64,000 nucleotides of DNA from RU20A sp042610495 (lineage in GTDB: Bacteria; Pseudomonadota; Alphaproteobacteria; Rhizobiales; Rhizobiaceae), in the NCBI RefSeq assembly GCF_042610495.1, contig NZ_JBHGAP010000002.1, positions 310,001-374,000 on the forward strand, given 5' to 3'. Of this stretch, positions 63,001 to 64,000 are shown in pieces. Numbering within the stretch: position 1 is the first letter of the stretch; each line of letters starts with the position of its first letter. Position numbers and translations under genes: made by a program. The notes below the pieces were generated by a model. It ran no database searches and had not been told where the DNA came from. It saw only the letters and a list, made by a program, of their open reading frames with translations.

Positions 63001-64000
63001 ACGCTCGGCGTGACCGTGATCGAGCCCGCGCCCTCCACCTGGACCAGCGCACCGACGCCCGGCAGCTGCTGGAGCGCGCCAAGACCGAGCGATTGCAGGT
63101 TGAAGGACAGCGGCAGGTTGACCGGCGCGATGGTCGGCGCGAGTGCCACGGTGAAGCGCAGATCCGCTGTCGAGCGGTTGTAGGCGATCGTCACATAGTC
63201 CTGCACACCGCCGAAAACGGAGCGCAGCGCATTGTTGAGCAGCGCCTGCAGATCGGCAAGGGCCGCGCCCGGATTGGCGGCGAAGCGTTCTGCCGCTTCC
63301 GCCATGTCGTCGATGAAGTCGAAGGCATCGCCGATCTTGACGCCGACGACCGGGATTTCCTCATTGAAGATCGAGCTGTCGGTGCTGTCGGCGAGTTCGC
63401 GCAGGAAGGTGGCGACGGAGCGCACGAGCGCGATCCAGTCGGCCGAGTCCAGATTGCGGAAACGCAGGAAATCCTGTGTCGCGGAGAAATCCGTGGTCCA
63501 GCCCGAGGGATTGAAGAGATCGGCCGCAACGATGCGGAAGGTGGCATTCGGCACCTGCAGCAGCGTTGCCAGCGGGCCGCGCACGGCGATCGGCAGGGTA
63601 AAGTTGCCGGATCCGGTCAGGTTGAGGTCGAAATAGGTGTCGAGGCTCGAGATATTGGCGATGAACTGCCGCAGGGTCAGTTCCGGCGCGGACATGACGA
63701 GGCCGGCGGCGCCGGTGACGTTGAGCGAGGCATTGGGAATGGCGACTTCCAGCGGACCAAGCTTGGCCTCGGCGCTGAAGGTGCCGGATATGGTCAGCCC
63801 GGTCTGAAGCGCGAAGTCGGCAAGCGCGATGCGGTCGAGAAGATCCGAACCACCCTGCTGGATGGCGCTGCGCGCCCCTGATGTCTGCGAGGCGGCCAGC
63901 CCGAGTTCGGTGCGGGCCGTGCCGCTAGCAGGCGTGGTGATCTGGATCGAGGACACCGCCCCGTTGGTCGCCACGAAGACGAGACGGTTGGTGGTGGTGT
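36054..64000 (-). CDS. Giant RTX/beta-helix/cadherin-like repeat protein, 5' end outside the window
   Basis: The frame is open from the right edge to a TGA at 36054, giving at least 9,314 residues with no stop; the true start lies beyond 64000. Order of regions from the N-terminal side: beta-rich region with recurring short blocks (64000-60430); RTX array (60205-56985); possible beta-propeller with recurring AGGISG-like blocks (56600-55400); parallel beta-helix modules (55340-44400) with a CBM-like LLENPGFEAGLTGW domain (about 53970-53480), Kre9/KNH-like and two malectin-like domains; a nidogen-like stretch (44398-43855); a SwmB-like Ig domain (43780-43400); about 24 cadherin-like repeats (43389-36565); and a tail of about 170 residues. 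It is probably secreted or surface-held, Ca2+-stabilised and adhesive or carbohydrate-binding (inference). The five export-type genes follow it on the same strand. Confidence 0.93.
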   Translation of the reverse strand, partial: TTTNRLVFVATNGAVSSIQITTPASGTARTELGLAASQTSGARSAIQQGGSDLLDRIALADFALQTGLTISGTFSAEAKLGPLEVAIPNASLNVTGAAGLVMSAPELTLRQFIANISSLDTYFDLNLTGSGNFTLPIAVRGPLATLLQVPNATFRIVAADLFNPSGWTTDFSATQDFLRFRNLDSADWIALVRSVATFLRELADSTDSSIFNEEIPVVGVKIGDAFDFIDDMAEAAERFAANPGAALADLQALLNNALRSVFGGVQDYVTIAYNRSTADLRFTVALAPTIAPVNLPLSFNLQSLGLGALQQLPGVGALVQVEGAGSITVTPSVNASLVFGFNLSSTDAGNPLLGFIPKPYIDSATGIELGLLVRNNAALSVRANIGPLSAELKSAAGNIRLSSTTDANAPARIRLGFSSVQPRYYFTELGDLGNFNYSGIGGSPITLTLNGLIDTTIEVWVGGEDKGDIIFDVTNLQNFFTALLQGGNSTQYVSVQVPDLSNLFSNLNLLNWQTIVGGVNAFLDSLEDMFAGRIFGQDIPVVGDALKSVFGTNNQGAQNFIRDLKRDFNALLGNGLATALSELDTTLTNALRPVLKGPADSAVKIFFKMPGDAGYTEFNGQNVDPIQVEDVRVDIDLGSVMEINSGIGFDIGLPGLGLKVDEASSVAFRLQWGVALSFGIDRNRHFYIRTDKQNEVSAEIFAGVGDQFSMLGELGFLQLTLTEDTGNDVPPSGVSGTLGIDLRGGGPDGKLYLATALDDLDVAVTGSLMADLDFNARLGIGFERLSNGSFGDSSLFPSIEGELRLHFNVLQPNDFSFGLNDLRLNFGEFVNEFLGPVVRDIQKVLEPVKPLIDFLRAPIPILSDFSGDPVTILSLASQIPELQSVTKFIEAVGVVSDIAGLVGNVGNNIYIEIGDFNFGGFNLSLPRGVAGGMPLNAGTSTSQFASFLSSAQSSMASSLHATPWASIPIQDDFGISVPFIQNPASLIGLLFGQTVDLIEIDLPTFSFPFQFPTITIPVYPSPPITLAFTGSLEFRIDLAFGYDSFGLKTYLSKPEASRDLTDLLLGFYISDDPRNTGGDPAEITMTVRAALTVSLDFGIVAAGVTGGIFATVGLNLHDVPDANGQTDGKLRGNEIIDLLNQGPICIFDAEGGIGFYLDLTLRFGIGPFSVTLNVPLIPDTTIVSFSAELCGPPPQLATLESDGTLKLNIGDRSAYRNHGTGSTDDNANDDYTVRSLGNGLVQVESQGIKQTFGQKSDDPLIRRIVGHGGGGNDRIVVEGSLRKKDGEAVEMELDGGAGDDELWGSEGNDILTGGAGRDRIFGQGGNDRIAGNSFTTAGDANEETEIDAGVGDDTIYGTAGRDRITAGEGNDLIFGGAGSDDINSGAGNDRVYGGAGNDLVVGDVGNDRVYGGAGNDLVVGGGGRDTIFGDFEEAFNDATATVLFGAPNVASEGDDVMFGDRYLPDGDAARHSAQIQARLGSDVDSLFEAVRAHTGDYENGDNDVINANGGADLVFDDYGDDQVDAGTGSDIVYTGRGLDTVYGGSGNDEIRTGSQRDFVYGGDGNDTIFGGSGDDELRGEAGLDTIDGESGLDLIFGGLDADTIRGGTGIDTIYGDSGNDDIHGQEGNDIVDGGDGNDALWGDAGNDTLFGQSGDDTIRGGTGNDLISGHAGLDLLYGDDGDDTIDGGNDRDLIFGNLGNDTLYGRSGNDQIDGGGGRDRIEGNDGDDLIFGRSGEDTISGGAGADEIWGGTENDTIGGDAGNDRIFGEAGEDLINGGTENDLIFAGAGADRVFGDAGNDEIWGEAGTDRIEGGSGLDAIHGGDDNDLIFGQDDADTIWGDAGEDEIRAGSGDDTVFGGTGRDLIFGDLGGDTLRGEEGEDTIEAGAGDDFVYGDATPDRTVGGFDDILLGQDGNDTIEGNGGNDLIFGHLGNDIIYAGTGNDRVFGDDGTDTLFGEDGDDLVEGGEGADSIDGGAGLDVLRGQAGADSIVGGSEDDDIDGGTGDDTIDAGSGDDLVLGGAGNDTIDAGIGQDLVRGGEGRDTIRGGEGNDRLFADRGIGDRIEGGDGDDEIHGSDDGALIENDFDDALRFGDVLLGGAGHDLIYAYGGADDIDGGDGYDFIDAGAGSDRVVGGLGRDRIEAGSGDDLVFGDLGDGNATLGDDDVIFGGRGNDTIRAGGGADRVHGGFGTDTIFGDDGDDTLFADYGGGTIRGGAGDDIITGADDDADLLFGDAGRDRLFGLAGNDQIAGGADDDIVDAGAGDDTVEGGLGRDVLIGGFGGDTLYGHQANGLGGDAAPDILYGDTGSGAQAGDGNDRLFGGAGNDHLFGEGGTDFLDAGVGVSDVADTGENAAYVAGTASALPLRVEAYPYDAADAASLPQAVPTRGFWVDLAGPAGLSLVGPGQTTADADGFVQLASGALVRGDGSVIPSDYALLLGRGSTVIGDGSIRPGDGTARPGDGAIVAASGISTALPGQSFADGIVTASSIVAGADGQYVAWSDPRGGGSEIYVARLSGGAWTAVGLSAFAGGISGTTTASTAPTIALDSTGAPVVAWIESNGDNRTEVRVLRYDSATNNWLPLAGSMFAGGISGTGSIDRVDLVTTTSGVVAVWRDSTSGSDRLFAKRFNGTAWVEIGTGSASGTGLATSTDLSGGYAVTTDGTRIAVAYGEKVGDDRLIAVREFNGTVWATLPAVDGGALAGAERVTGEPSLAYFGGHLYAAWAEQVPGTERLSTDRASQIYVRAFTGSAWAEAGAGSASGRGVSQAVFGAVSPKLAAGAAGMTLTYVRQDLAGAARSLTLDALRWTGTAFVPQFAGNVGGAGIAALPVSFAGYDLSVDASGRPFVTWTGAEAGRFGIFVKGSPSAAARLFTADATTSVQSILDSQTLVAGDVIMLADNATLAGFTVTAADSGVAIVASRTATISGPVTIDGAANVILQGLTITAGVTLRNTTGVELTGNTITTVVIEGGSSNRLFGNALVATAAKPALGFAGTATTGLSVVGNSFTSVSAGTAIAIDRAITGRIEGNVLRTGTVGIAITAASVIEITGNDIGYSGTGVSYRASARLNGNVIHHNAVGLVSDVADPAAALGYGVGASANTLSQNGVGLSLQGAAVTGQRIVGNTTGVTGSGVLGGLDAARANIIERNGVGVSAFTGTISFNRIGYSETIGIQASGGQRILHNVIYRNGQAGILVTGSTTDVRIGNNTVYASDAGADAIRLAGSASNVEIVGNILWSEAGTAIFVENTAQSGFFSDYNTLYAGETGALVFWTRSFVDILDWQADVARFDLHSVGRTVIDPGFARPAFADLARNDFRIIAPAAGQQATSPSALGGDPFGRFLGLLDGLNLLENPGFEAGLTGWTTNVGAIVSTSNPAPYNGARAFSGGLSQAIGSAAQQINLLARGFTAAEIDTAALEVVFGARLWLQASANDQLDAAGIRLVFRDASGNAIGDPVTISQTIAETRWNLLWDRLRLPAGTRSIDWSFTTTRLGSANPVYLDDAMLAVVPRTLATAQGAYASEMQVHAATSTLRLRSPDLYIDWEVDRLKAIRWDSTGPLTGTPVRIELWQDGPDGPAFRSVIAAQTQDDGEFIWMPAQNGVAAGEKGLRIKVLRVGAPGVFDLTTETFSVPELGNTYYVDDGSNNGDVFTPGAIGSNRNTGKLATAPKPNPVNVLRTYDLVAGSTLFIDTGDYPMIYGITVSGQSDLGAGIGIEEGFSTLGPSAEGAVARLYSANASVPLDALVDITNADFMTIGHLTLENARRGLRAGGGSDDLTIGNITVEGFTAEGFSIDTQSANRSFSHLVARGTGNVGFNFAGSLGSLSDIVATARQQAVLVNGSIGSIENIEVYGAATGLEVYGSIASFRTVYAHDNTQFGAYLTLSGGSTIESSRFSNNGRYGLYVSASGAGVANLVTVGANDLTRRAGNLVEGSGLYGIGAGSNVDIVGNAITGTAAQFAIQASSGRVVDNLVYGNANGITATGLVAGNRVYGTGTSNASGVGIDARSGAVVRANTVYGQSIGIRVATGSGADVVNNVVYGNATAGITVDASLNTDILNNTVYQLAGSAIFLTGNTSGTVLTNNIIVALNALGIVVANSAQGGFASGFNIFQVGPGGQAGQWQGSNRQSLAAWRLASQQDATSIDTDPLFIDPDGADNVLGYASASADGRDDDFHVQSGNGSFAGGHLSVVRDLVTGLPVRLATPVAVPQGGNSPAVDRGSPATPVGAEQQPNGGFVEVGAYGGTAQASLSPERYIRVFGPNGGETFQQGRTVSVDWRSSGINAATVDVEVSRDGITWISLEDDGANDGHLDWVVAPGTFVPGSYQLRVTTSDGLLSDTSDTPFTVTLPIRIYYVDDASNTNDEYTPDAVGNDANDGLSALTPKASIQALLAQYDLGAGDIILVDTGSYASTTTIVITADDGGTSDTGRLIIRGPTDAARQAIIDRGNVSSGADVIRLDNADFVTLENLRFLRGARGLVVDDNAGVTGLNVINTQFLDQAGVGIDLGIGTSDVLIQGSTISASTTATRVVLDRTGNVTLTGNTISLGISGNTGIDHSNGTGTLTVTGNTITGGYWGIYNYDGSNFVATGNTISNQYYYGIYSNANNATISGNTITETSGSAVGIYAYASTADRVDISNNTVRSSANAAIRADASSTAAGMSVHHNDVSRSTTGIFATDNVDVTDNRIHGNVRGIHSSSSAVLRNLVYGNDVGIYVSGSGRGLNVAGNIIYDNAVAGLQFADFGNTNRMLVANNLFYQVSADAIQATSSSQIVLRNNVFTQLGGRVFNVADNAQSGFSSDYNLFDLRSGATLGLWGSTAFTSLADWQVLLANEGNSFTGTIAYTDVDGADDLLGQTGATDNGLDDDFTILNPQILRDAGDPRTSYYREASGNDGARANIGLGGAAGGGVASPDRTVQILTPNGGNRLTAGDAVTVAFRSSGLTTNRPSLFVNAGGGQVAGPESWSTWLTDQRFRTVGNTATYNPAIDVSGIPGVPAELFQTYSYGSSTRGEALSYSLDVPDGTYQITLYFAEFYTYAQRPMDIRLQGATVQSNFDILAAAGGVANKAVARTFTVEAAGGRGILLDLVNRSTQGWQPILFGLGVSEVVPASGTWLASLEVSTDLGTNWTTVATTQTFDRFGHGVFTWTPTTATNGSTALMRVTATNGTETLTDLSDRPFSIVGAGNVYYVDDASNDGDQYTPDAIGDNANDGRSALRPMASLAALLRLYDLKPGDIVYIDTGVYQVFQNIALTADDSGTAADAVTLQGPTNGNAAILDRSSSRSDAAVFDFAGADYLKLSNLTLRNVTTGIHYLNNGGSTNTTLQFLRMTGISNQGIWIEQGNPDIAITDSVFESFTANAQSGVRAENYTGALTIARNTFDIPNYALYLPGTYSASTLLIEENTIFSRATHVTSGATSIAISSYGAGASTIVRNNTLSAAGGRLAGAISMSNSSSVAVSLIEGNTISGYTNGSSGSGYGINASSGSELVIRNNLITGGNHGIQSNNGVVQNNRIQAMTVTGITARTAGTQVLGNTITGGPVGIRFESSGTGGLVANNLISATSEAAINITGTANTTLVLNNTLIIGAGAGVLLNGNASGVYVANNILQASGGAGIVLDRSATQSVGSARNRANFNLFDLSGAAAVGRIADTSFTSLDQWALATGLDEDSLAGTPGFVNAAANDFRLQSGSIAIDRGDPLSPYQREPGRNGARVNIGHLGNTALATEGQAESVQVLSPNGLEKFERDQAMQITWRTSGLAQEELVGLYATNFGRYSDPMTVIAGDQSWAAWKATRPTTAVGSYTTISSTTAVDLSATPGIPEAIFRTLALSDGGVGNGLSYSVDVPDGTYRVRLYFVELYGYDHGGLDVVIEGTTRADNYNLFAATGARNRTTSLSYDVAVTGGKLDLSVISRTGNQVTLAGFEISKVTGVAPQTARVEVSPDNGATWTLVSADAGMDRYGYGSTVWSTGFDTNANSVLARVTVANSRDVSDKPFLTTNAGRSFYVDDTSNDGDQYTPGAIGDNLNSGKTADRPMASLEALLRAYTLQAGDVVYVDTGNYTLLYDLVFGAEDSGSSTAAADRVRIQGPTGSAQAVLNRDATAIDSAVVRFTGADFVTLSDLEMTGARVGVFFNYQAGSSDISFLNSQIYANAYAGMYFDSSSSAQLNRNIEIGGSRIFNHANGYGIYAYFSTGNITVHDSEIFGNLYGLNIYGTQGQDSAILNSVIRDNEYGAYLYANDGTFTISGNRFTNNRNVGLEVLGGTVRDNIVSGTASYSYSVGIRANNAGGRALIADNTVFDNTTGIVSTGNALIEGNRVFRNAQSGVRIDGQNVTVQANRIYSNLVGIASTTSSLNASVLSNLIYANADAGISFSNTGTATKIIAGNTIYQSVGDGIILAGTSQNAQIVSNILWNDLGRILNISSAAQAGLVLGTNLFYRGLSGAANVAVWGATAAASLANFRTVSGLAMAGSLEGNPDFIDINGSDNVLGGADTATGGGADDNFGLKRGSIAIDAGEGFTDRRTDFLGLPRSNDPSVADTGTGYALYEETAAAGSSFNPAGGTALNHRTSTGTRAVTLPFAFTFYGTSYSTIYVSVDGYIDLVDRQPVTDDSTDALKNRVRIAPFWEESLYTYGNSANDVFVDTSVASQITVRWNATAAMSGSPQANFSATLFADGRIRFDYGSGNQGMTPTIGLSAGNGYTFVSASYSGSGALQNAASLTFTPNVAEGLDYFDIGAIEFQGASNDVTPPRVLSIPALPAEGGSTAAAFNRISIGFSEALEQISALSAANYELRYAGANGVFGDADDRSIRLRPSYSFPETALVLDLVDGPLADGRYQLIVRGSDDRAVYDTAGNRLDGDSNGSAGGDFVRNFIVDRSVNRAPVAAPAAVTVGEDGSLLIQFGASDPDSDPLTYELIGLPQHGSLTGFEAATGRVTYRPDANFSGTDTLRFRVSDGKLGVSEALVTITVTPVNDRPTANAQTLSAIAGEERTIILTGGDLETAPAALVASIVTGPAHGTLMLDAGNVVRYVASPTYSGTDSFTFRMRDTGDPAGTPGNATDSDLVTITINVSNPNDPPVAVRDDLTATVDVPLAIPVAILLSNDRDPDGTTPTLTSVFGAVNGTVSLLNGVVTFTPAPGHIGSASFQYRITDGEFTSVGEVRITVEPFNAPPVADDDVVTGTEDLQVVIPFATLLDGDVDPEAQPLSVLGIVPGSASGGIVTFDPANGRIVFTPNANVNGDQGFDYILSDGGRTDIGHVTVRLAPANDVPTAGPVSATTTEDTAATIQAATLLAATADVDGDSRTLLSVGNATSGTVQLAGGVVTFTPTANFAGSAGFDYTVSDGNGGQATGRVTVTVTPVNDTPIATADTLSGTEDIVLTIGAGGLVANDVDVDGDVLTVTAVSDAIGGSVVLNGTQIVFTPASNVSGPVSFRYTVSDGQGGTASARVTITLAAVNDAPVATDDSFATDNATPVTISRASLLANDSDVDSAISVTDLVTNIVGGTVQLFTDRFVFTPNAAFVGLGGFTYRITDGTLSANGRVNITVGQANRAPSAVADTLQTDEDQALTFTEASLLANDTDLDGDTLAVTIGSAQNGTITQTAPGVYRFTPTANFNGAAGFSYTIDDGHGGKSTADVTVTVTPVNDAPRPTDDSVTVDEDTTTRIRFSNLLANDIDVDGDGLRIVAISNVVGGSLGEVCFPCGRMDFVPFADFNGIGGFDYTVEDAAGVQSVAHVTVTVTAVNDVPRVVDDTLTVTGNSLVEIDPATLTANDTDADGNPLTITAVSNPLNGTVQLVGGVIRFQPAAGFAGTAGFDVTVSDGAGATANSHVTVTVTQLNKPPAAVDDVVFQRIGQPLRITAATLLGNDTDPDGDALTLLSLGTPSIGTLSAQADGSYIFNAPPFNTADARLTYTIEDGRGGTATANLTIRPQPNRAPTVAATTATTAEDQPRVFTIASLLANAGDADGDTLSLASVRAENGVAVIDRAAGTVTYTPPTDYNGPARLFYGVSDGQRTTEGRVDITVTPVNDAPRASLVSLTGRLGETLRIDPATLLAKVTDVDRDTLTITGVTPRSGGTVSIEPGTGIILYTATGTGNTGFSFTVSDGTTSITAAASVVVPLLAVGDVVVTTVGTPIVVDAATLLANDVGAPGDIVSFVGVSSPTNGSVSYNAAAGTITFTPRDGFAGRALFRYTASFSGVQSTATVAVEVVRPDAPTPLSDTVRAIAGQPVTIDPAILLQNDAHAPGTTLTLTGVGGATNGSVALVGGNIVFTPAAGFVGTASFTYGVSTGGASATGQVRVTVANNGSPSAVGRQFVTAEDRVLNLSQAELLTAFRDPEGLPLRVLSVDNGVNGIVTFDAVTGGTSFLPALNFNGRASFDVTVSDGVNQTKATVLVRVTPVDDVPVIPALTLQAVPGKPLSVPVVGLVERLVDPDLETISFRRVVGATHGTATYNLATGMITFIPADGFAGQASVTYEVVSGGVPTQGVITVNVDAVNAGHSDREIDTSMRAGATLDLSLATLAGPGLDLATPGARVVIVSAPAVGQLLQQPGGGVAYIAPDSFTGHVFFDYKVIDHAGAESTGHVSVVVRVNSAPTVAASSVTTDEDTPIVFSIASLLANARDADGDVLRLVSASANSGARVVIDFTAQTVTYTPRANVFGTDRLIYGVSDGKRVTNGAVEIQINPVNDAPIARADTIELQVGQTLRLPKSAFLDNDSDLEGSALSLVGVTSAQNGTASIDAVTGDVIFVPSITNGYATFSYIVSDGDRQSIGKVNIQVDRRADLLAALAGTTIEIPFARLLANDPQGQPLTIVRTEMATRGTAVVDGASGVIRFTPETGFRGTASFRYVSSDGTTETVSTVRVMVVAKDAPLASNDAFATTVDIAVDIPVSTLLSNDLHPSAKPLSLVSVGDAVGGSVVLDGTTIRFTPDAGSRITGSFRYTVTDGAAIAIGTVSVPVRENRAPTFRATALSVLEDTPLVLSFADAVARFADPEGRTLTFVRAESGLNGTVTVDTVARTLTFRGDTNFAGAASFTLVVSDGVNEAAGEVQVNIRPVDDAPVLSAPILFSATIGKPLIVSVEAILAAFTDVDGGAFSFGRVVGASSGQATLDLSRQWITVSSLAQVGQETVVTFEYLSVAGRTQASFTVRAVAAAVAGAMPNGPMLAQAASDQMLATAAAPFDGPSIEQADRGFALPSQMVSADQRALVLPATATVLGMPPGTGTGSDLAMAGSVAPGVVAASSTRDQSMLLAALLAGGVNLSAYRKVSQRRVVDTETLLSPFLATDEEEDAPMPLWDEGDEDGFVRVGSNLGNRQTMTGVI
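36565..43389 (-). repeat. About 24 tandem cadherin-like repeats of about 95 residues in the giant protein
   Basis: Each repeat begins with a DAPVA-like block, has an LLANDxDxDGD-like Ca2+-type motif near residue 30, a strand ending FTPxxxFxG and a closing VTVTPVN-like strand. The period is about 285 bp. I count about 24 by eye. The first repeats (43389 downward) and the central ones are the most regular. The last ones lose the Asp motif, suggesting weaker Ca2+ binding. This is the tandem-95 type known from bacterial adhesins. Confidence 0.85.
43855..44398 (-). other. Nidogen-like beta-sandwich domain in the giant protein
   Basis: The encoded stretch runs from YALYEETAAAGSSFNPAGG to AASLTFTP and includes LPFAFTFYGTSYSTIYVSVD, FWEES, ITVRWNATA and FSATLFADGRIRFDYG, the strand pattern of nidogen/PEP-type extracellular domains. 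It forms the join between the beta-helix modules and an Ig-like domain (43400-43780) that precedes the cadherin-like array. Confidence 0.55.
44400..55340 (-). repeat. Parallel beta-helix modules, four with a shared YVDD-type opening
   Basis: Long runs of short N- and G-rich coils (IxGNTI, VxNNxV, LxGN) mark right-handed parallel beta-helices. Four modules open with the same sentence, YYVDDxSNxxDxYTPxAIGxNxNxG followed by ASLxALLxxYxLxxGDIVYVDTGxY. The openings lie near 53034-53108, 50881-50972, 48385-48470 and 45930-46020, so the period is 2.1-2.5 kb. Before three of these stand SPNGGE-type Kre9/KNH-like domains, and two (about 48690-49180 and 46230-46720) carry malectin-like inserts with VPDGTYxxxLYFxE. 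Confidence 0.75.
56985..60205 (-). repeat. RTX (GGxGxDxux) Ca2+-binding repeat array
   Basis: About 1,070 residues are made almost wholly of nonapeptides of GGAGNDTIYG type, on the order of a hundred units. Short interruptions occur (about 59480-59720 and near 60000). Such repeats fold into a parallel beta-roll on binding Ca2+ outside the cell. In ordinary RTX toxins and adhesins the array lies close to the C-terminus just before the type I signal; here it lies in the N-terminal part with more than 6,900 residues after it. Confidence 0.9.
59743..59840. repeat. 54-bp tandem duplication inside the RTX array
   Basis: A 44-bp block starting ACCACGAGATCGTT at 59743 recurs at 59797, a 54-bp period, with only a few mismatches. 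It encodes two copies of an 18-residue unit, NDRVYGGAGNDLVV plus four residues. It is the most recent-looking repeat copy I see in the array. Confidence 0.7.

Noticed and set aside
63972..63974. GTG as the start of the giant protein
   Set aside because: The frame continues open to the window edge (upstream codons read TTTNRLVF), there is no Shine-Dalgarno sequence and no signal sequence follows. The real start lies outside the window.

Overview
The window is one stretch of a GC-rich alphaproteobacterial chromosome. Gene content and order fit the Rhizobiaceae (Rhizobium/Agrobacterium type): a split Tad/Cpa pilus locus, a nucleoside-salvage operon fused to a BMP-type ABC importer, a GcvT-domain dehydrogenase next to an ornithine-cyclodeaminase-like gene, and candidate CtrA boxes. 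This assignment is inference; no rRNA or tRNA is present to anchor it.

Layout. (1) 1-3118: the 3' end of a 2-hydroxyacid dehydrogenase gene, then a minus-strand group with a leucyl aminopeptidase, a MarR regulator and an NlpC/P60 hydrolase. (2) 3279-15317: the Tad (Flp) pilus locus. The minus strand carries flp pilin, cpaA, cpaB, cpaC, cpaD, cpaE, cpaF, tadB and tadC. The plus strand carries tadD at one end, and a free-standing CpaC-N-like protein plus two TadE-type pseudopilins at the other. Candidate CtrA boxes lie before tadD and cpaB. A 15-bp inverted repeat lies between the divergent flp and CpaC-N genes. (3) 15461-24333: nucleoside salvage. deoB, upp and a retropepsin-like gene are on plus. 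An ABC importer (ATPase, two permeases) followed by cdd, deoC and deoA is on minus. The importer takes up nucleosides, cdd deaminates cytidine, deoA cleaves thymidine, and deoB/deoC finish deoxyribose catabolism. (4) 24695-28500: a sarcosine/dimethylglycine-dehydrogenase-like flavoprotein and an ornithine-cyclodeaminase-like enzyme.

(5) 28543-64000, the most unusual part: a gene for a giant repeat protein (36054 to beyond the right edge, at least 9,314 residues visible, N-terminus missing), followed on the same strand by five tightly packed genes. These are a DUF3467 protein, a GAF-TM-HlyD fusion, a PqqD-like/M50 metalloprotease-like/HlyD membrane fusion, a shortened SecA paralogue and a periplasmic HlyD adaptor. 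The five genes overlap or nearly touch, which implies co-translation. The giant protein runs, N to C, through a beta-rich region, a dense RTX Ca2+-binding array, a possible propeller, parallel beta-helix modules with malectin-like and Kre9/KNH-like inserts, and about 24 cadherin-like repeats of about 95 residues, then a short tail. I infer a dedicated export and display apparatus for the giant protein. It has a SecA-type motor and HlyD-type adaptors but no ABC transporter, SecY or TolC in view, so it is neither a normal type I nor a normal Sec system.
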